In this document: positions 10,211-22,390 of the stretch, piece after piece
How positions within the stretch are numbered: position 1 is the first letter of the stretch
Layout: each line of letters starts with the position of its first letter
Assembly (NCBI GenBank): GCA_014529385.2
Contig: CM043944.1
Coordinates: 175,607,740-175,671,739, forward strand
Origin: Adiantum capillus-veneris
Taxonomy: Eukaryota; Streptophyta; Polypodiopsida; Polypodiales; Pteridaceae
DNA length: 64,000 bases
Direction: 5' to 3'
The notes under the pieces: generated by a model
What the model saw: only the letters and a program-made list of their open reading frames with translations
What the model was told of the DNA's origin: nothing
The model's database searches: none
Translations under genes and position numbers: made by a program

Positions 10211-11840
10211 TGTAAAGAAATTAGCCTATTTAATTTGAGAGTACCGGAAATTAATGAGAGTACTTTTGAGAAATGACTTTGTGAGCATAGCGGGTGAACA
10301 TAATTGAAGATAGCAACATAATCAGAGCAATTACCTAACTTGGCATGAACAATACTTTTCCAAGAGAGAGAACTTAGAGAACGTGACAACAGTTGAGGAC
10401 CGGATTTATGTGGAGCCGGTCCCCCCTCCAATAGGCATTTGTATTATGATTTCTCGCATTAAGAGAGACTTGTTACAATACAATCTTTGTGTTCCTTGTG
10501 ACTTAGGTGATGCAATGAATATAGAAAGCTTCATGCATCACAAACATAACATAAACTTGAAGAAAGATTTAACTATCCCAAGCCTCAGTCCCAAGACCTC
10601 AAACACCTTCGAAGGTGGAGAGAACTAGCAAGGAATGAGGATAGGGAAGAGGAAGAAGAAACATTTCGTAGGAGAAATAAATAGTTCCTCACTTATCATA
10701 ACTCTTGTTGCTAGCATACATAATAGCATAGTAATGAAGAAGAAGGAGATGGCAAGCTTAAGCATTAAAGCATGGATTTTGGTTGGATTTGCACTCCATA
10801 TCCAAGAGTGTTGGTGTAGGCTCTCAACCTCTACTTGCTTGGAGAAGGAGAGGGAGCTCTTGCACTTTGCATAGCACACAATGAGAGTGTTTGTGAGTGT
10901 GTGTGGGTGAGTATACCCCCTAAGCATTCCCCTAGCTTGCTGGGGTCGACCCCCCCTTGTAGCTCATGCTTAAAGCTCATTGGACCCCTCTAGGCCAAGC
11001 CAATCACAAGCAGGAGGCATTACAAGCAGCAAGGGTAGCCTTGAGACAAGTGTCCCCCTTTCCGCTTTGAGAGAGAGGGCTAGATAAATGCTAAATCAAT
11101 TAATTAAATCTCCTAAATTATTATTGGACCCCTTGGGTAGCCAACCAATAGGCTTCAGGCACACCATGAGGAGGAACTTGACAAGTGTCCCTTTTGCTTT
11201 CTTTGTACCATGCATGCCTTGTGTGAGTATGTGGGTGTTCTCTCTCATCCCTCCTCATGTAGGGCTTGCCCCCTCCTTGTAGGGATTTAATCTTTGACTT
11301 TTTGACACCTCAAGCCCGTCATGCATAGGCCCAGTTCCCACCACAAGCTTGGCTCATAAGCACTTTAAGCTTGGGCTAGGTTCTCACCTCAAGTCCAACC
11401 CTAGCATCTCAAGCATGTCAGGAACCTCAAGCATCTCAATAATTAAGCACCTCAAGCATCTCAAGCACCTCGATCATCGAGAACCTCAAGCACCTTAGTC
11501 ATCAAGAATGACAAGCAGGACAAGCACCTCGAGCTGGGTCGGGTTCCCGCGCCTCAAGCTCAGCTCTAGCTTACCTACGGTCAAAGTCCTTTTACACACA
11601 TTATTGGAGGTCTTCAATGAAGCTAACCCTAAGGTTTTATGCTCCATTTTTTAGCCTTGCTCTTGGATAGACCATCTCTCATTTGGGCCCCTTTATCATT
11701 GGCCCCATGTTGAGATAGATCTATAAGCACATGTCTATATCTTAACACTTATTCCCGTTTATTCTCCCACATTAACTGAACAATTTAATATGAGAAAATA
11801 ATTTGGGTTGGTTAGATATTAGATATTAGATTTTATGACA
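10211..11840 (-). repeat. 5' LTR of element A
   Basis: 1630 bp; partner of 3082-4712 and present again at 35008-36637. It starts TG and ends CA on both strands. It would hold the promoter on the minus strand; I did not identify a convincing TATA box. Followed by the CCTCT target duplication at 11841-11845, then the interrupted gag of B. Confidence 0.93.
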
Positions 11841-12359
11841 CCTCTTGTATTCTCTAGGAGAATAGCCATAGCTTTTATCGGAAGAGGAGGAAGGTGAAGA
11901 AGAAGGAGGAGAGGGTGACCTCTTTTTTGCCCTTGTCTTCTTTTGCTTCCTGTCTTCCCTTTTGGAGTGACAAGGAGAAGGATTGTGGGTTGACCGTTTC
12001 CTTTTGGGAGGAGTTGGCGCCCATCTAGACCATCGTCTTTGTGGAGCCACATCTTCAAAGAAACTTAGGGATTCATTACTTTCTCATTCTTTGGATTCCT
12101 CCTCTTGTGTGGGAGAGAGTCTTATTTTGGGGGTCTCATCAAGAGGTCTGCTAAGTTCTCTCTCCTCTTGGAGAGGAAGGAAAATCCCATAAGTGCAAAG
12201 TTGTTGAGTAAATTTGGCTTGCAAAGTAGGGTTGCTCATAGCTTGCTGAAAGCTAGTAACAAGATAATTGACAAACATGGGGGCATCATCATTATCACCT
12301 TCATGTGCAAAATCAAAGTTATCAATGTTCATTCTACTCTCTTGGTTATTGTGAGCCAT
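11841..12359 (-). pseudogene. Element B gag N-terminus
   Basis: Starts at the ATG at 12359 (MAHNNQESRMN), aligned throughout with element A gag MAANNQESRMN. It includes the same RS-like charged segment and ends at PREYKR where A inserted. An in-frame TGA follows EEESKE, where A has a Gln codon. Non-functional. Confidence 0.88.
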
Positions 12360-12760
12360 GTTAACATAATTTTTGTGTTTACTTAGTGTATCCTTTGTCA
12401 ATTCAAAACCTTAGTTCCTACTCTTCTTAGCCTTTGAAAATCAGCACTTAAGCATCTACACCCACGGCTCGAATTGGTTAATTATAGAGAGTAGTGAAGT
12501 GGGTCTAATATTGCATAATTTCTGAGGGATAGCTCCTTTTAGACTTCTTATGACTCAATAATGGTAAATCCATAGGCAAGTCTAAAAAGACCCTATTATT
12601 AAGACCAAAGCTCTCAAGGTGTGCACCATATCCCACATAGTGGGCTTAACAAAACCAATAATAGATCCCACTCCCACTTACCCTAATATAATTAACTAAA
12701 TCAACCATTAATAGGCTACTTGAGGAACTCTCTTATTAAGCAAGAAAAGAGAAACCAAAT

Positions 12761-12772
12761 GCACTGATACCA
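12761..12772 (-). other. Primer binding site of element B
   Basis: Minus strand TGGTATCAGTGC, one mismatch to the initiator-Met primer site of A, and one base from the LTR start at 12774. Confidence 0.85.
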
Positions 12773-14454
12773 ATGTAATGGAAATGGCCATGAACTTTGA
12801 AAATACTGGAAGGAGAATTAAAGAGAGCATTTTTTGTAAGACTAATTTGAGAACATAGAGGATGAACTTAATCAATGGTTGCAACATAATTATTGTACTT
12901 AATTAACTTGGCATGAACAATACTGCAAGAGAGAGAGTTTAGAGAACTTGACAAAAATTGAGGAGGAGATTTATGTGGAGCCGGTCCCCCCTCCAATAGG
13001 CAAGTGTATTATAGATTCTCCCATCAAGAGAGACTTGGTACAATACAATCTTTGTGTTCCTTGTGACCTAGGTGATGTAATGAAGATGGAAATCTTCATG
13101 CATCACGAGAATAACATAGACTTTGTAAAAAGAATAAACTATCCCAAGCTTCGGTCCCAAGACCTCAAACACCTTCAAAGATGGAGAGAGCTAGCGGGGA
13201 ATGAGAATAGGGAAGAGGAAGAAGAAACATTCATAGAAGAAAGAAATAGTTCCTCACTTATCATCACTCTTCTTGCTAGCATACATAATAGCATATCAAT
13301 GAAAATGGAGAAGATGGAAGCTTAAGCATTGAATCATGGCTCTTGGTTGGATTTGCATTCCATAGCCAAGAGTGTTGGTGTAGGCTCTCAACTTCTCTAC
13401 TAGCTTGGAGCAGGAGATGGAGCTCTTGCACTTTGCACTTTACCCAATGAGAGTTTGTGTGAGTGTGTGTGGGATAGTAGGCCCCCCCCAAGCTAGCCCC
13501 CTTCTTGCTTTGGTTGACCCCATCTTCTAGCTCAACATGGAAGCTCATTGGACCCCTGCAAGCCTGGCTAATCACATGCAAAATGCATATCAAGCAACAA
13601 GGATAGCCTTGGGACAAGTGTCCCCCTTTTCCCTTAGAGAGAGATTACTTGATAAATGCAAACATAATTAATTAAATTAACTAAATTATAATTGGACCTC
13701 TCTAGGGATCAACCAATAGGCTTTGTACACTCCTTGAGGACAACCTAGCTAGGGGCTTGACATGTGTCCTACTTGCCTCTTGAGCAAGGGGTGCCCTTTG
13801 GGAGAGAGATAGGTCAAAAAACCACCTCCCCTACCCGCATGGCTCTCCCCCTCCTTGTATGGATATTTGTTAACTTTTATGACACTCAAGCCCCTCAGCC
13901 TTGGACCCAATTCTCACCACAAGGTCGGCTCTTAAGCCCCTCAAGCTTGGGCTGGGTTCCCACCTCAATTACAACCCTAGCATCTCAAGCATGCCAAGCA
14001 CCTCAAGCATCTTAGTCATCAGGCATGATGTAATGTACCCAATATTTTTCAATAAAAGTATTTCATTTACGTTGTAAATATGTAAAGTTTGCATTTTGTT
14101 AAGTCATAAAGAGTTACCATCAGATCAAAAATAGGACTCTTGAACTATTAATTATGATCTTTATTCACTTGGAAACAATAGGTTGATTCGAAAAACTTAA
14201 GCCTCAAGTCTATTTCCAAAGATAAGAGTTGACCCTCAACAAAGAAGGGGTATTTTTAGGAAAGAGAGAGGAAAGGAAGAGTATTTTTATAAGAGAAAGA
14301 GTAGAATGAGTATTTTTAGAAAAGAAAGAGGAGAATTTTTGTCTTGGAAGCCAAGCTTCTTCTAAAATTAGAGAATCGAGATCGTGAAAGTTGGAAGTGT
14401 ACGCGAACTTATCTTTCTGCTATTCTTAGCTTGTGCTTTTGGCTCGTGAGAGCC

Positions 14455-14463
14455 TATATAAAG
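14455..14463 (+). promoter_or_regulatory. TATA box in block C
   Basis: TATATAAAG, a plant-type TATA box, followed 200 bp later by the ATG of the small ORF. A C/T-rich region lies between. Confidence 0.5.
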
Positions 14464-14655
14464 ACCCTCTTCCTTCAGTTTCAAGGGACACACACAGAAG
14501 TTCCCAGAAGTGGAAGCTCTCTTGCCATAACACCGGAGTTACCTTCTCTCTCTCAACCTCTCATCGTCGATCCATCTCCATCTCTACCATCATTGTATTT
14601 ACCTTAAGATTCTTGAGTTCTCTTTCTCTCTTTCCCTTTTCTCTTTCGTGATATA

Positions 14656-14958
14656 ATGGACCCAAAGCGAGTGACTCGAAGCTCGAAGGATGCTTATGTC
14701 GTTTCACCTCCACGGAAGGTGCAAAAGAAGGTATCATCTACTACAATCATAACTCAAGCGGAGGTATTGACTCCACAAGAAGTTCAAGCCGTTCAACCTC
14801 TAACACGGGAGGTAATCAAACATGTTGCTAATCCGGTAAGACAACTTTATAATTCTGCATTGCTATTCGTGCTGACTTGGAAATCTAAGCATAGGGATTC
14901 CCTTAAACGATCCAAGAAACGTGATTCTATCACAAGAAACAAGAATATGTTTTCATAG
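14656..14958 (+). CDS. Small basic ORF in block C, unknown
   Basis: 100 codons from an ATG (MDPKRVTRSSKDAYVVSPP). Basic N-terminus, then VQKKVSSTTIITQAEV and VIKHVANPVRQ. It lies downstream of a TATA box, with a GATATA-ATGGACC start context. I do not recognise a family. It could be the start of a gag or leader protein reading out of an LTR. The C-terminal third (after NPVRQ) looks non-coding. In copy 2 it is cut by the 1398-bp deletion. Confidence 0.35.
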   Translation: MDPKRVTRSSKDAYVVSPPRKVQKKVSSTTIITQAEVLTPQEVQAVQPLTREVIKHVANPVRQLYNSALLFVLTWKSKHRDSLKRSKKRDSITRNKNMFS

Positions 14959-15170
14959 ATTAGGAAAAAGGACTGTTTGATAAATTGTCACTATTTGTTA
15001 AAGTTTTATTTCTTGATAAATTGTTATTGTTTTATAAGTTGATACTGGTTGATATGAAGAGTTGGTTGATCATGTTTGAAGAACCATTTGAAGAGAAGAA
15101 TTATTGGAAGAATATCTTTTGTGCCTCGTGGTTAGCGGAGATTAAGCTGAGGTTATCGTCTCTCTTTTGT

Positions 15171-15287
15171 TCCTCGCAATTAGCGGGATGCCTCGCGGTT
15201 AGCAAGATTCCTTGCGGTTAGCGGGATGCCTTGTGGGTAGCGGGATGCCTAGCGGTTAGCAAGATGCCTCGCAGTTAGCAAGATGGG
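15171..15287. repeat. 19-bp minisatellite in block C
   Basis: About six imperfect units of GCCTCGCGGTTAGCGGGAT, some with AGCAAGAT or GTGGGTAGC variants. Weaker copies occur before (15124) and after. Absent from copy 2 because of the deletion. Confidence 0.8.
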
Positions 15288-16398
15288 AAGGTTGCTCAGT
15301 TCGCGGCTAGCAAATAAATCCTTTGCAAAGGCTCTATTGGTTAGACAGAGAAAGTCCGCGGGTAGTGGCAAACTCATAAGAAGTTTAAAAAGTTCTTCTT
15401 GTTGAAATATAGGACTATCTTCATTAGGCCTTGTTTGAATTGTTTGGTAATGTTTGAAGGGCTGTATAAAAGAACCTGTGTCTGAAATTAATTAAGGAAC
15501 ACTATTGTATGTGTAAAACAGTGCGGTAGTAATTAAAAAACAAGTTAAAAAGTGTGAGTGTGGGGTGGAAAGTGGGGGCTGGCTCAAGTTTCCAGTCAAG
15601 GATGGGTGGTCTTGATTAGTTGAAAAACTCTCCACTCTCTCTTATTAAGAGAAGCGAAATTAGAGACTCATTGTGCCAAGAGTCAAGAAGTCCCAAATAT
15701 ACGTGTCCTTGGAAGCTATAGACCCAATTAGTCGAGCTAGTTTAGACTAAGTCTCAAATCATATTTATGGTTTATGGATGGTGATTTTGCCTCTTAAACG
15801 TGGAAAAAATGGTGTTGTTTATGGATTCTAAATATGTCAATGGGATTTCATCTCTATGTTATTGGATATAGATTTCATTAAAATCCTTGATTTATCGACC
15901 TGACCTGTGTCGTATGACCCTTACAACCACGATCATGATGTATACAGAACTTCCTCTCTTCTGTTGCTTGTATCTCTGCTTTGTGGAGATGGAGTAGGGT
16001 GTCATCAATAGAACTTGAGAATAAAGGAAGGCCATCTATCAAATCGCCCCAATCTTCTCAGGGTTAAGGACCTCACACACTACAAGCACCTCAAGCTTGG
16101 GAAGGGTTTCCACCTCAAGCACAGTCCTAGCTTACTTAAGGTCAAAGGACTTTTAACAGTAACCTTTGGAGGTCTTCAATGAAGACAACCCTAAGGTCTT
16201 TAAGCCGCATTGGCTAGCCTTTCTCTTTGACAAATCATCTCTCATTTGGACCCCTTTACCATTGGCCCCGTGTTGAGATAGACACGTAAGCACATTTCTC
16301 TATATTCTAACCCTTGTTCCCGTCTATTCTTCCACATTAAATGATCAGTTTAATACGAGAAAATCATCTGGGCTGGTTAGATATTAGATTTTATCACA

Positions 16399-16943
16399 AT
16401 CAAAAAGTTAAATTCAAAGAAGTAGCTCTTAGAGCGAGCTTTTTTTCCTCCTTTTCCTTAAATTTCATAGTCACCAAAAAAATCTCAAGGTAAATGGGCT
16501 GTCTATCGAGGCGGTAAAGCCATCATCCAGGAATTTCAAACTCGTAAACTGGAACCCCCATCTCCCGACCCCCCTTAGGATCTACTATTTCCTTTTGTCT
16601 CTTTCTCCTTCCAATGGACCCTCAGTCCTTAACTGATATGTACCCCTCTAAAAACCCTGTTTTGTAATGATCCCTTTGTTTTTAGGTCCCATGGGTCATA
16701 TGTGACCTCCGAGGACGATAATGAATCTATCTATCTATCTCTCAATCTTTTGCTTGCTTCCCATGCAATTGTAGGAAATTGATGTGAGGGGTTTTGGCGC
16801 ATCTTTATCATGCACTCCCACAACCCTTTCCATGCCCATTACCTCAATTGAAAGACATCTCAATTCAAGAAGTAGTAGCATACATGGTGTTTGTGTCTTC
16901 ACTTGGAGAAAGTTTGTAAAAAACCCTTTTTGACATTCTCAAA
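16399..16943. other. Probable 3' part of the next LINE remnant; no gene seen
   Basis: Between the end of B's LTR and the LINE RT. It has short CTAT repeats at 16729-16742. It may be the 3' end of the minus-strand LINE, but I cannot show coding sequence. Confidence 0.35.
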
Positions 16944-17600
16944 CTATTTTAAAATATACTTTGAGATGGTCCTATCCCACACTTCAACTCCATAAAGAAG
17001 AACCGGTGTCACCAATGTGTCAAAAAGGTACTTCTTGAGAACCCAACACTTGAGATATTCTGCATTACACATGTTTTCAAATGCATAGTATGCTCTCTTT
17101 TTGGGTTCCAAATGTGCATAGCACATTCATGCCACTTGTGATTGGACGGAACCTCAAAGCCAAAGTACTTAAAGCTCTCAACAACTTCAAGTGTCTCATT
17201 GTGTACAAAATGCATGTCTTCTCCTTCTGGTTGGTTTTCACAAGCATAACCTTTGTTTTGGATTCGTTCACAATCAGTCCACTATGCAAGAAAAATTTCT
17301 CAAGGACAACCATAAGCTTTTGTGCATCCTCTAAAGTGTGTGCTAGAAGCATTACATCATCCGCATACAACAAAATATGATTACCGAATTGCAAATAGTG
17401 ACCTCTTTAATTCCCTCTTCTTGCATAAAGTCAAGTACCATTTGTTCCAATTAATCGATGCATAGACCAAAGAGAGTTTGTGACAATGGACATCCTCGTT
17501 TAATCCCAATAGTGCTTTTTTTAAAAATTTGAAAGTCCTCTTTCCATGTGCATGTTAGCTGCTCAACTAACAAATGGACATCATTCTTATTTTTGCCCCA
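16944..17600 (-). pseudogene. LINE reverse transcriptase fragment
   Basis: Minus-strand RT palm: a GCPLS-like block near 17490 followed by TLFGL, the catalytic LLYADDVMLLA (about 17370-17345), SGLIVNESKTKVM, then a thumb-like LVTPVLLYGVEVWD. Frameshifts split it into at least three ORFs. It differs from the LINE at 1-2205 (YADD rather than FADD) and is a separate family. Copy 2 at 40359-41015 has Thr for Ala in YADD (YTDD). Confidence 0.8.
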
Positions 17601-19601
17601 TTGATTATATCACGACTTTTTGTATTAATGAAAAATCTTGCAAAAGTACAAAGTCATTGTATTATCATTGACTTTTAAGAGTGTAAAGGGGGTGAGAGCT
17701 TCCAAATTTGTGACTAAATTTAGTTCCTAAGCCTTGTTATTGAGCCCAAATAGCTAGGAATCCATTCTTTAAACCTTGGCTAAGTCATAAAAGCCAAATT
17801 TTGTAATTTTGAACCTAAGCTATTGGATAATGAAAGTGAGTGTACGCTACAGCTCAGTACTGTGAGTTTTGTGTTACTTTCAATTGCTTATGTGAGTCGT
17901 GTCTCACTTGTTCGGTGTTGCATTGTGAATCCAAGAATACCAACGTGCTCGCAGGTGAAAGCTCTCTCTCTCTCTCAACGTAAGTTTCTTGCGATAAAGT
18001 TGTGTTTTAGAAATGTCTGTCTATGAGCTATTCTCACTCCCTATGAATAATACACGCATCTAAATTGATTTTTGACCATTGGGATAGACAAAGCACATCC
18101 CAAGGAAATTATATAGTGCTTCGAAGGCTGAAACCAGCCTGCCCAAAATAGGTTGTTTATTTTAGGTACGATTTTGTTCAAGTTTCAAAAATGACATTTG
18201 AGCATATGGGGACGTCGAGGGTACTCTACACATTCAAGATAGTAAGTTTCATCGCATTTGGGTCACCGTAGCTTTACAAAATCATTGGGTTAAGCTTGTG
18301 GTTAGGAAAGTTTCTTTTGATGTTTGACACACATCTACGAATAATTTAGGCAAGAACACATAGTACTTGGGTTTTCCAAGAGTTTAGCTATATCTTGTAG
18401 CCTCCATGCACTAGTCAAGTCAGCTATGTCCCACGGATTGACATTTTATGCTTATTGTTCTTGCTTTTCTAGAATCGAAATGGTGAGTCTTGGTAGTCGG
18501 ATGATATTTTGGCATCGTTGTTGAAGATGTGGCAACCTAAACTAGAGAAAAACCAAAATAATTTACTTGAAACTCCATTACTTCCTCTAGTTTTGGCTGA
18601 GAGGTGCTTGAGAGTAGGGATACTCGGTAAGGACCTTGGGTCGCCAAGAAAATTGGAAACCTTGACTATGAGATAAAAAAGGGTGACAAAACTCTAGTAA
18701 ATTGTTCAAACTTTCTGAAACTCATTCTCGAGAAAGTAATTTGGCAAGAATGTATTTTGCCAAATTTTTAACTCACATGCATTCATTAGACCATAATACA
18801 GCTCTTGAGCAAGTTTTATCAAGTGTGAAGCTGTGCAAGGGTAAAAACACCAAGAAAACTCGAAACCTTGACTAGGAGATCAAAAAGGGTGACAAAACAC
18901 TGGTAAATTGTCCAAACTTTGTGAAACTCATTGTACAAGCTTAAAATCACATGTAGAAACCAACCCAAGCCACATTGGCAAAACTATGCTGAAATAGGGA
19001 AGATTTATCTTAGGCGCACAAAGATAAATCTCTCACCTGGAAGTTCATTTTGTAAAATTGGGACCAAGGTTATCTTTGATAAACTATGGGGACTTCATCC
19101 ATGTGATAAAGGTTGAATTTGACCCCACAAATAGGTACAACCATCTTAGGCGCACCTAAGATAGCTAGAGAAAAATTTCATAGCTGGGGAAAATTGGGTG
19201 TATCCATGATTGGAAAAATGAAGTTTTAGATATTTTGTGACTTTAGATTGACAATTGTGGAATCGCATGCAGTTTAAAGTGCTAGTGTGCAAGAAATTAT
19301 GACTTTGTGGAAAAGAGCAAGACAAGGAGTGGAAGTACTATGTCTAAAACCAAGGATGACTTTCTAGGTTTGAAGTATTTGTTCAATTAAGTTGTGTGAG
19401 CCCATATATGAACTTAAGATCTTCTAGAGTTTTGGGAAACTTGGGTACCTTTTGGGAGAATAGGAGTAGAGTGTAAACCAAAGGGGGCGTTTAGAAACTA
19501 TCGCGAAAGAAGTGTCCGATACTTATTCCGACTCAAGCTCCAAGATGTCTTCCTTTTCAACTCAATCGTGAGGTGGGATCGCTCTCAAGTTCAAGCATAT
19601 C
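17601..19601. other. Unassigned repeat-like DNA; no gene
   Basis: No ORF resembling a protein. It contains a short CT tract (17961-17978), a TGGCATCGTTG motif at 18513 that weakly resembles the TGGCGCCGTTG primer site of other plant gypsy elements, two 90-bp direct repeats and palindromes (reported separately). It may be the LTR and leader of an old gypsy element such as D. Confidence 0.4.
18640..18935. repeat. Two ~88-bp direct repeats, ~205 bp apart
   Basis: 18640-18727 and about 18845-18935 share GAAACCTTGACTA, GAGAT(A/C)AAAAAGGGTGACA and AAACTTTGTGAAACTCATT. Present in both duplication copies. Confidence 0.75.
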
Positions 19602-19940
19602 TTGACCTTCTTCAAAACCAACAAGTACGAGGCCCAAATTTACCTTGATCCTAACAAGGAGGTTGTAGTAAAGATAGATGAACATACCATAGAGTTAAAG
19701 AAGAGGTTAGGGCAAACAAACAAGACAACTTTTATATGGACCAAAACTGGGTGCAATACCTCAAGATACATGATCCTAACTTTAGTAGACAAATGGGGAT
19801 TAGAGGTTGACACCCTAATTCCTAATAAGGCTATGAATGAAGGACCTCCTGTGCTTGAATTAGAAGAATGTGACGCATGCCCACAAACAAACCTAGGCTT
19901 GGAGTCTATTGTTGAGAAGCCAACACTATCACGCATCTAA
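19602..19940 (+). CDS. Hypothetical 112-residue ORF
   Basis: An ATG-started ORF (MTFFKTNKYEAQIYLDP), hydrophilic with no motif I recognise, conserved in copy 2 with two substitutions (G/R, P/R). The opposite strand is also open over the same span, so coding is not assured. It could be the remnant of a gag or of an accessory ORF of a gypsy element. Upstream DNA (19490-19600) is also open in part. Confidence 0.3.
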   Translation: MTFFKTNKYEAQIYLDPNKEVVVKIDEHTIELKKRLGQTNKTTFIWTKTGCNTSRYMILTLVDKWGLEVDTLIPNKAMNEGPPVLELEECDACPQTNLGLESIVEKPTLSRI

Positions 19941-20624
19941 TCTGGACTACCCATGTCAAACCAAGACAATTGACACCCTTGAAGATAATATATATTTTCA
20001 AGATCAAGGAGAAGGGCTTAGCAAAACTACCAGTCCATCTCTTTAGGGATTGTTATAACAATGATTTTGTTATGATGACTCTGAAGGAGATTGAGAATAC
20101 TAAATACTAGGGACATTTGATCTGAGAAGTGATTACGGGAATAGTACATGAAATTGAATAGAATGTAGGCCCAAATGATAGAGCCTATGATAGCCTTAGG
20201 GGGGTCACCTAATAATTCTGTGACTATCACGTGAGTGCAACAAAAGGGGCTATTCAATTTTATTTATTTTCATATTTTCACATACAGAAGGGTAACATAA
20301 AATGGAGTTGGAAAAACTATTTACAGATTGAATAGGAAAAGGGTGTATTTTATTTTTTGAAAATTCACAGATAAGGATTTATAAAAAGAGTCCTTGAACG
20401 CACATGATATACACAATTTGTACACAGTGACCCCCCCGAGATGATAGCATGTTCAATCAAAGAGGAAGCACAGTCAAGGGTATCCACCTCAGAAATGGAA
20501 ACAAAGGTATAAATTCAAAAACCACCTACAACAGGGACCGGGTGATACTAGGATAAGGAGAGGTCCACATGAGTCACATCTACCAAACATCTAGTTTGAA
20601 GGTTTAATGGGAGAAATATTGGCT

Positions 20625-20674
<50 letters not shown>

Positions 20675-21379
20675 GGGCGTTGAGCATAACCGTAGAGTCA
20701 GACCACCAGAATTCCAAAAATGGGTCAAAAAATACAGCAGGTCAGGGGATCCGTATGACCATTTAGCGAGCTTCGGGTAGGTTTTGCGAGATGAGTGCGT
20801 AGTCAACTTCCATACATAGTTTGAGGGATTTGGAATGACCTTCTAGGGTAAAGATTTAACTTGGTTCTAGATCATACCTCCTAGGTTGATAATTAAATTA
20901 GTGTGCCATATTGCATTCACTTTTAGTCCGATTTCGCATTCACATTGCTATCATCACATTATTCAATTGCTTGTGCAATTTATGTGTGTACAAATTGTTC
21001 CCGACGCCTTTCAATAGAGCTATCAATTGCTTGAGTTGAATCTTATTATTCCCATAAATTGAGCTTTCAAAATCAGCTCATTTTCAACTCCTAGAGGTGT
21101 GCTCACATTTTGGAATTAGAGAACATTAACCTCACCTAATTACACTGCTATAATTAGGTGTGTGTGGCACTTTGTGTGTGAAAGGGTGTGTGGGATTGCT
21201 AGTTAGTTTGACTTTAACTATCTATTTTTAGCTCACTCTCACATAGAAAAGGAAGGTCTAGAGTGGTTCAAGGCATTGTGAATAAATTGATTAAGGAGAC
21301 AAATCTTTTGCTCAAATCCATCTATCATATTTATAGTGAGGAGGCAATGTGGGTGGGACCTCAAAATGGCACTCGATTG
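19941..21379. other. Unassigned DNA with (GA)n
   Basis: No supported gene. Contains the (GA)n tract and AT-rich sequence; one open stretch on the minus strand at 20591-20806 is partly the GA tract. Confidence 0.5.
20628..20676. repeat. (GA)n microsatellite, ~49 bp
   Basis: Almost pure GA with one GGG interruption. The copy at 44043-44078 is about 36 bp and uninterrupted. Confidence 0.95.
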
Positions 21380-22390
21380 AAGTGCATATAAAGTTCGGGT
21401 TTGACGGGACGTCGCGAACTAAACAGAACCTTTAATTGGCCGACTGTTGCCTACCGTCTAGTGTCTGCCACACTCCATTATGCCGATCACCTACGGTAAC
21501 AGCCACCGGCCAATCAGCCTTGCAAGGGGCATTTCCCTCGAGGCTTAAGCCTTGGACCTAGAGCTACAAAGCCTCCAAGAAGCCAAACCTAGTCAATCAA
21601 CCTAGAAAGGGGCATTTCCCTCGAGGCTTAAGCCTGCTACAAATCCTTCAAGAGGCCATTCCCACTATAAGAAACTACAGCACCAAGTGTGGTTGATCTA
21701 AGGGCACTTTCCCACAACCTCACTTTATCATGATTTCACACACTACCTTGTATTAAGCACACATGCATGAATCCCATTATGAAATGCATGTAATATTTGT
21801 CAAAGAAAACACTTTACACGGGTTTAGACACTACCTACACATTGAGTGTACGGTAAGACCGCCCATAAGCACGAGCATACATGCACAACATGTTACATAT
21901 GTGTGTATTACACCGTTGGCCAAGATGGCCTCATCCTCATCACAATGGACAAATGAAGATAAAAGACAAGAAGACAACAATGACATGAAGGTAAAGACGA
22001 CAGACAATAACAACAACAAGATGAAGACAAAGAAAGATTTGGAGACGACTTTGACAAACAACTTTGCAGGTTTGAAGACGGCATCAACAACACATTTGAC
22101 CCTTTGACACCGAAGGCAAATACACAAAACCATTTGAAAGCACCACATTTTTATTTCTACCTACCACCTAGTTGCCTACAAATCTCTAGGGCAGGTGCAC
22201 TCTTTGATCCTACACCCAGTTGAAAATTCTTTGGGGAGGATGTTGTGATTTTGGTCTTTCACCCTGTTGAAAAGTCTTTGGGGAGGACACCTTTTCATTT
22301 TGGGTGCTACTTTTGGCACTCACTAAGATGACGCCTATCTCCACATGAATACATGAAAGCTTTGTAAACCCCAAGTTTGGCTTAAGGGGG
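21380..22390. other. Unassigned DNA with short direct repeats
   Basis: Two about 80-bp direct repeats (about 21522 and 21604; GGGGCATTTCCCTCGAGGCT) and two more with TCTTTGGGGAGGA (22230, 22270). An open frame at 21763-22107 (Lys/Asn/Asp-rich end) has no recognisable motif and its antisense is also open. It is probably leader or gag debris of a retroelement. Confidence 0.4.

Larger units (their letters stand above)
3082..11840 (-). mobile_element. Full-length Ty3/gypsy chromovirus, element A
   Basis: An 8759-bp LTR retrotransposon on the minus strand. It has LTRs of 1631 and 1630 bp starting and ending TG/CA, an initiator-Met-type primer site, gag, zinc knuckle, protease, RT, RNase H, integrase, a C-terminal chromodomain-like segment and a polypurine tract. 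The flanks are CCTCT (3077-3081) and CCTCT (11841-11845), a perfect 5-bp target duplication. It sits inside the gag of the related element B. The coding region has several frameshifts and stops. By eye the LTRs differ by a few percent, so the insertion is not very recent. Confidence 0.93.
14029..16079 (+). mobile_element. Solo-LTR-like insertion C inside B's LTR
   Basis: A 2.05-kb block foreign to the LTR around it, starting TGTAATGTACCC and ending GGACCTCACACA. It carries a TATA box, a CT-rich leader-like stretch, a small ORF and a 19-bp minisatellite, consistent with a long LTR of another gypsy family in plus orientation. No 5-bp target duplication is evident (CATGA on the left; CTACA or CACTA on the right), so the ends may be a base or two off or the insertion came with a deletion. 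Confidence 0.6.
11841..16398 (-). mobile_element. Older gypsy element B, 5' half
   Basis: A related but clearly diverged chromovirus. This part contains the gag start, leader, primer site and 5' LTR. The rest of gag lies at 2490-3081 beyond element A; protease, pol and 3' LTR are gone. Its LTR is split by block C. The base order on the minus strand (TGTGATAAAATC start) matches A's LTR (TGTCATAAAAT), so A and B are one family. Confidence 0.88.
12774..16398 (-). repeat. 5' LTR of element B, interrupted by block C
   Basis: Aligns with A's LTR from 12774 to about 14028 and again from about 16080 to 16398, where it ends TTATCACA. The gap in the alignment is block C. Without C the LTR would be about 1.57 kb. 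Flanking target duplication cannot be tested because the other LTR is absent. Confidence 0.87.

Noticed and set aside
14021-16084. Target duplication for block C
   Set aside because: Tried several TG/CA end choices; best flank match is 3 of 5 bases, so not claimed.
18513-18530. Primer binding site for element D
   Set aside because: TGGCATCGTTGTTGAAG only partly matches known sites and no LTR end CA lies before it; mentioned only as weak resemblance.
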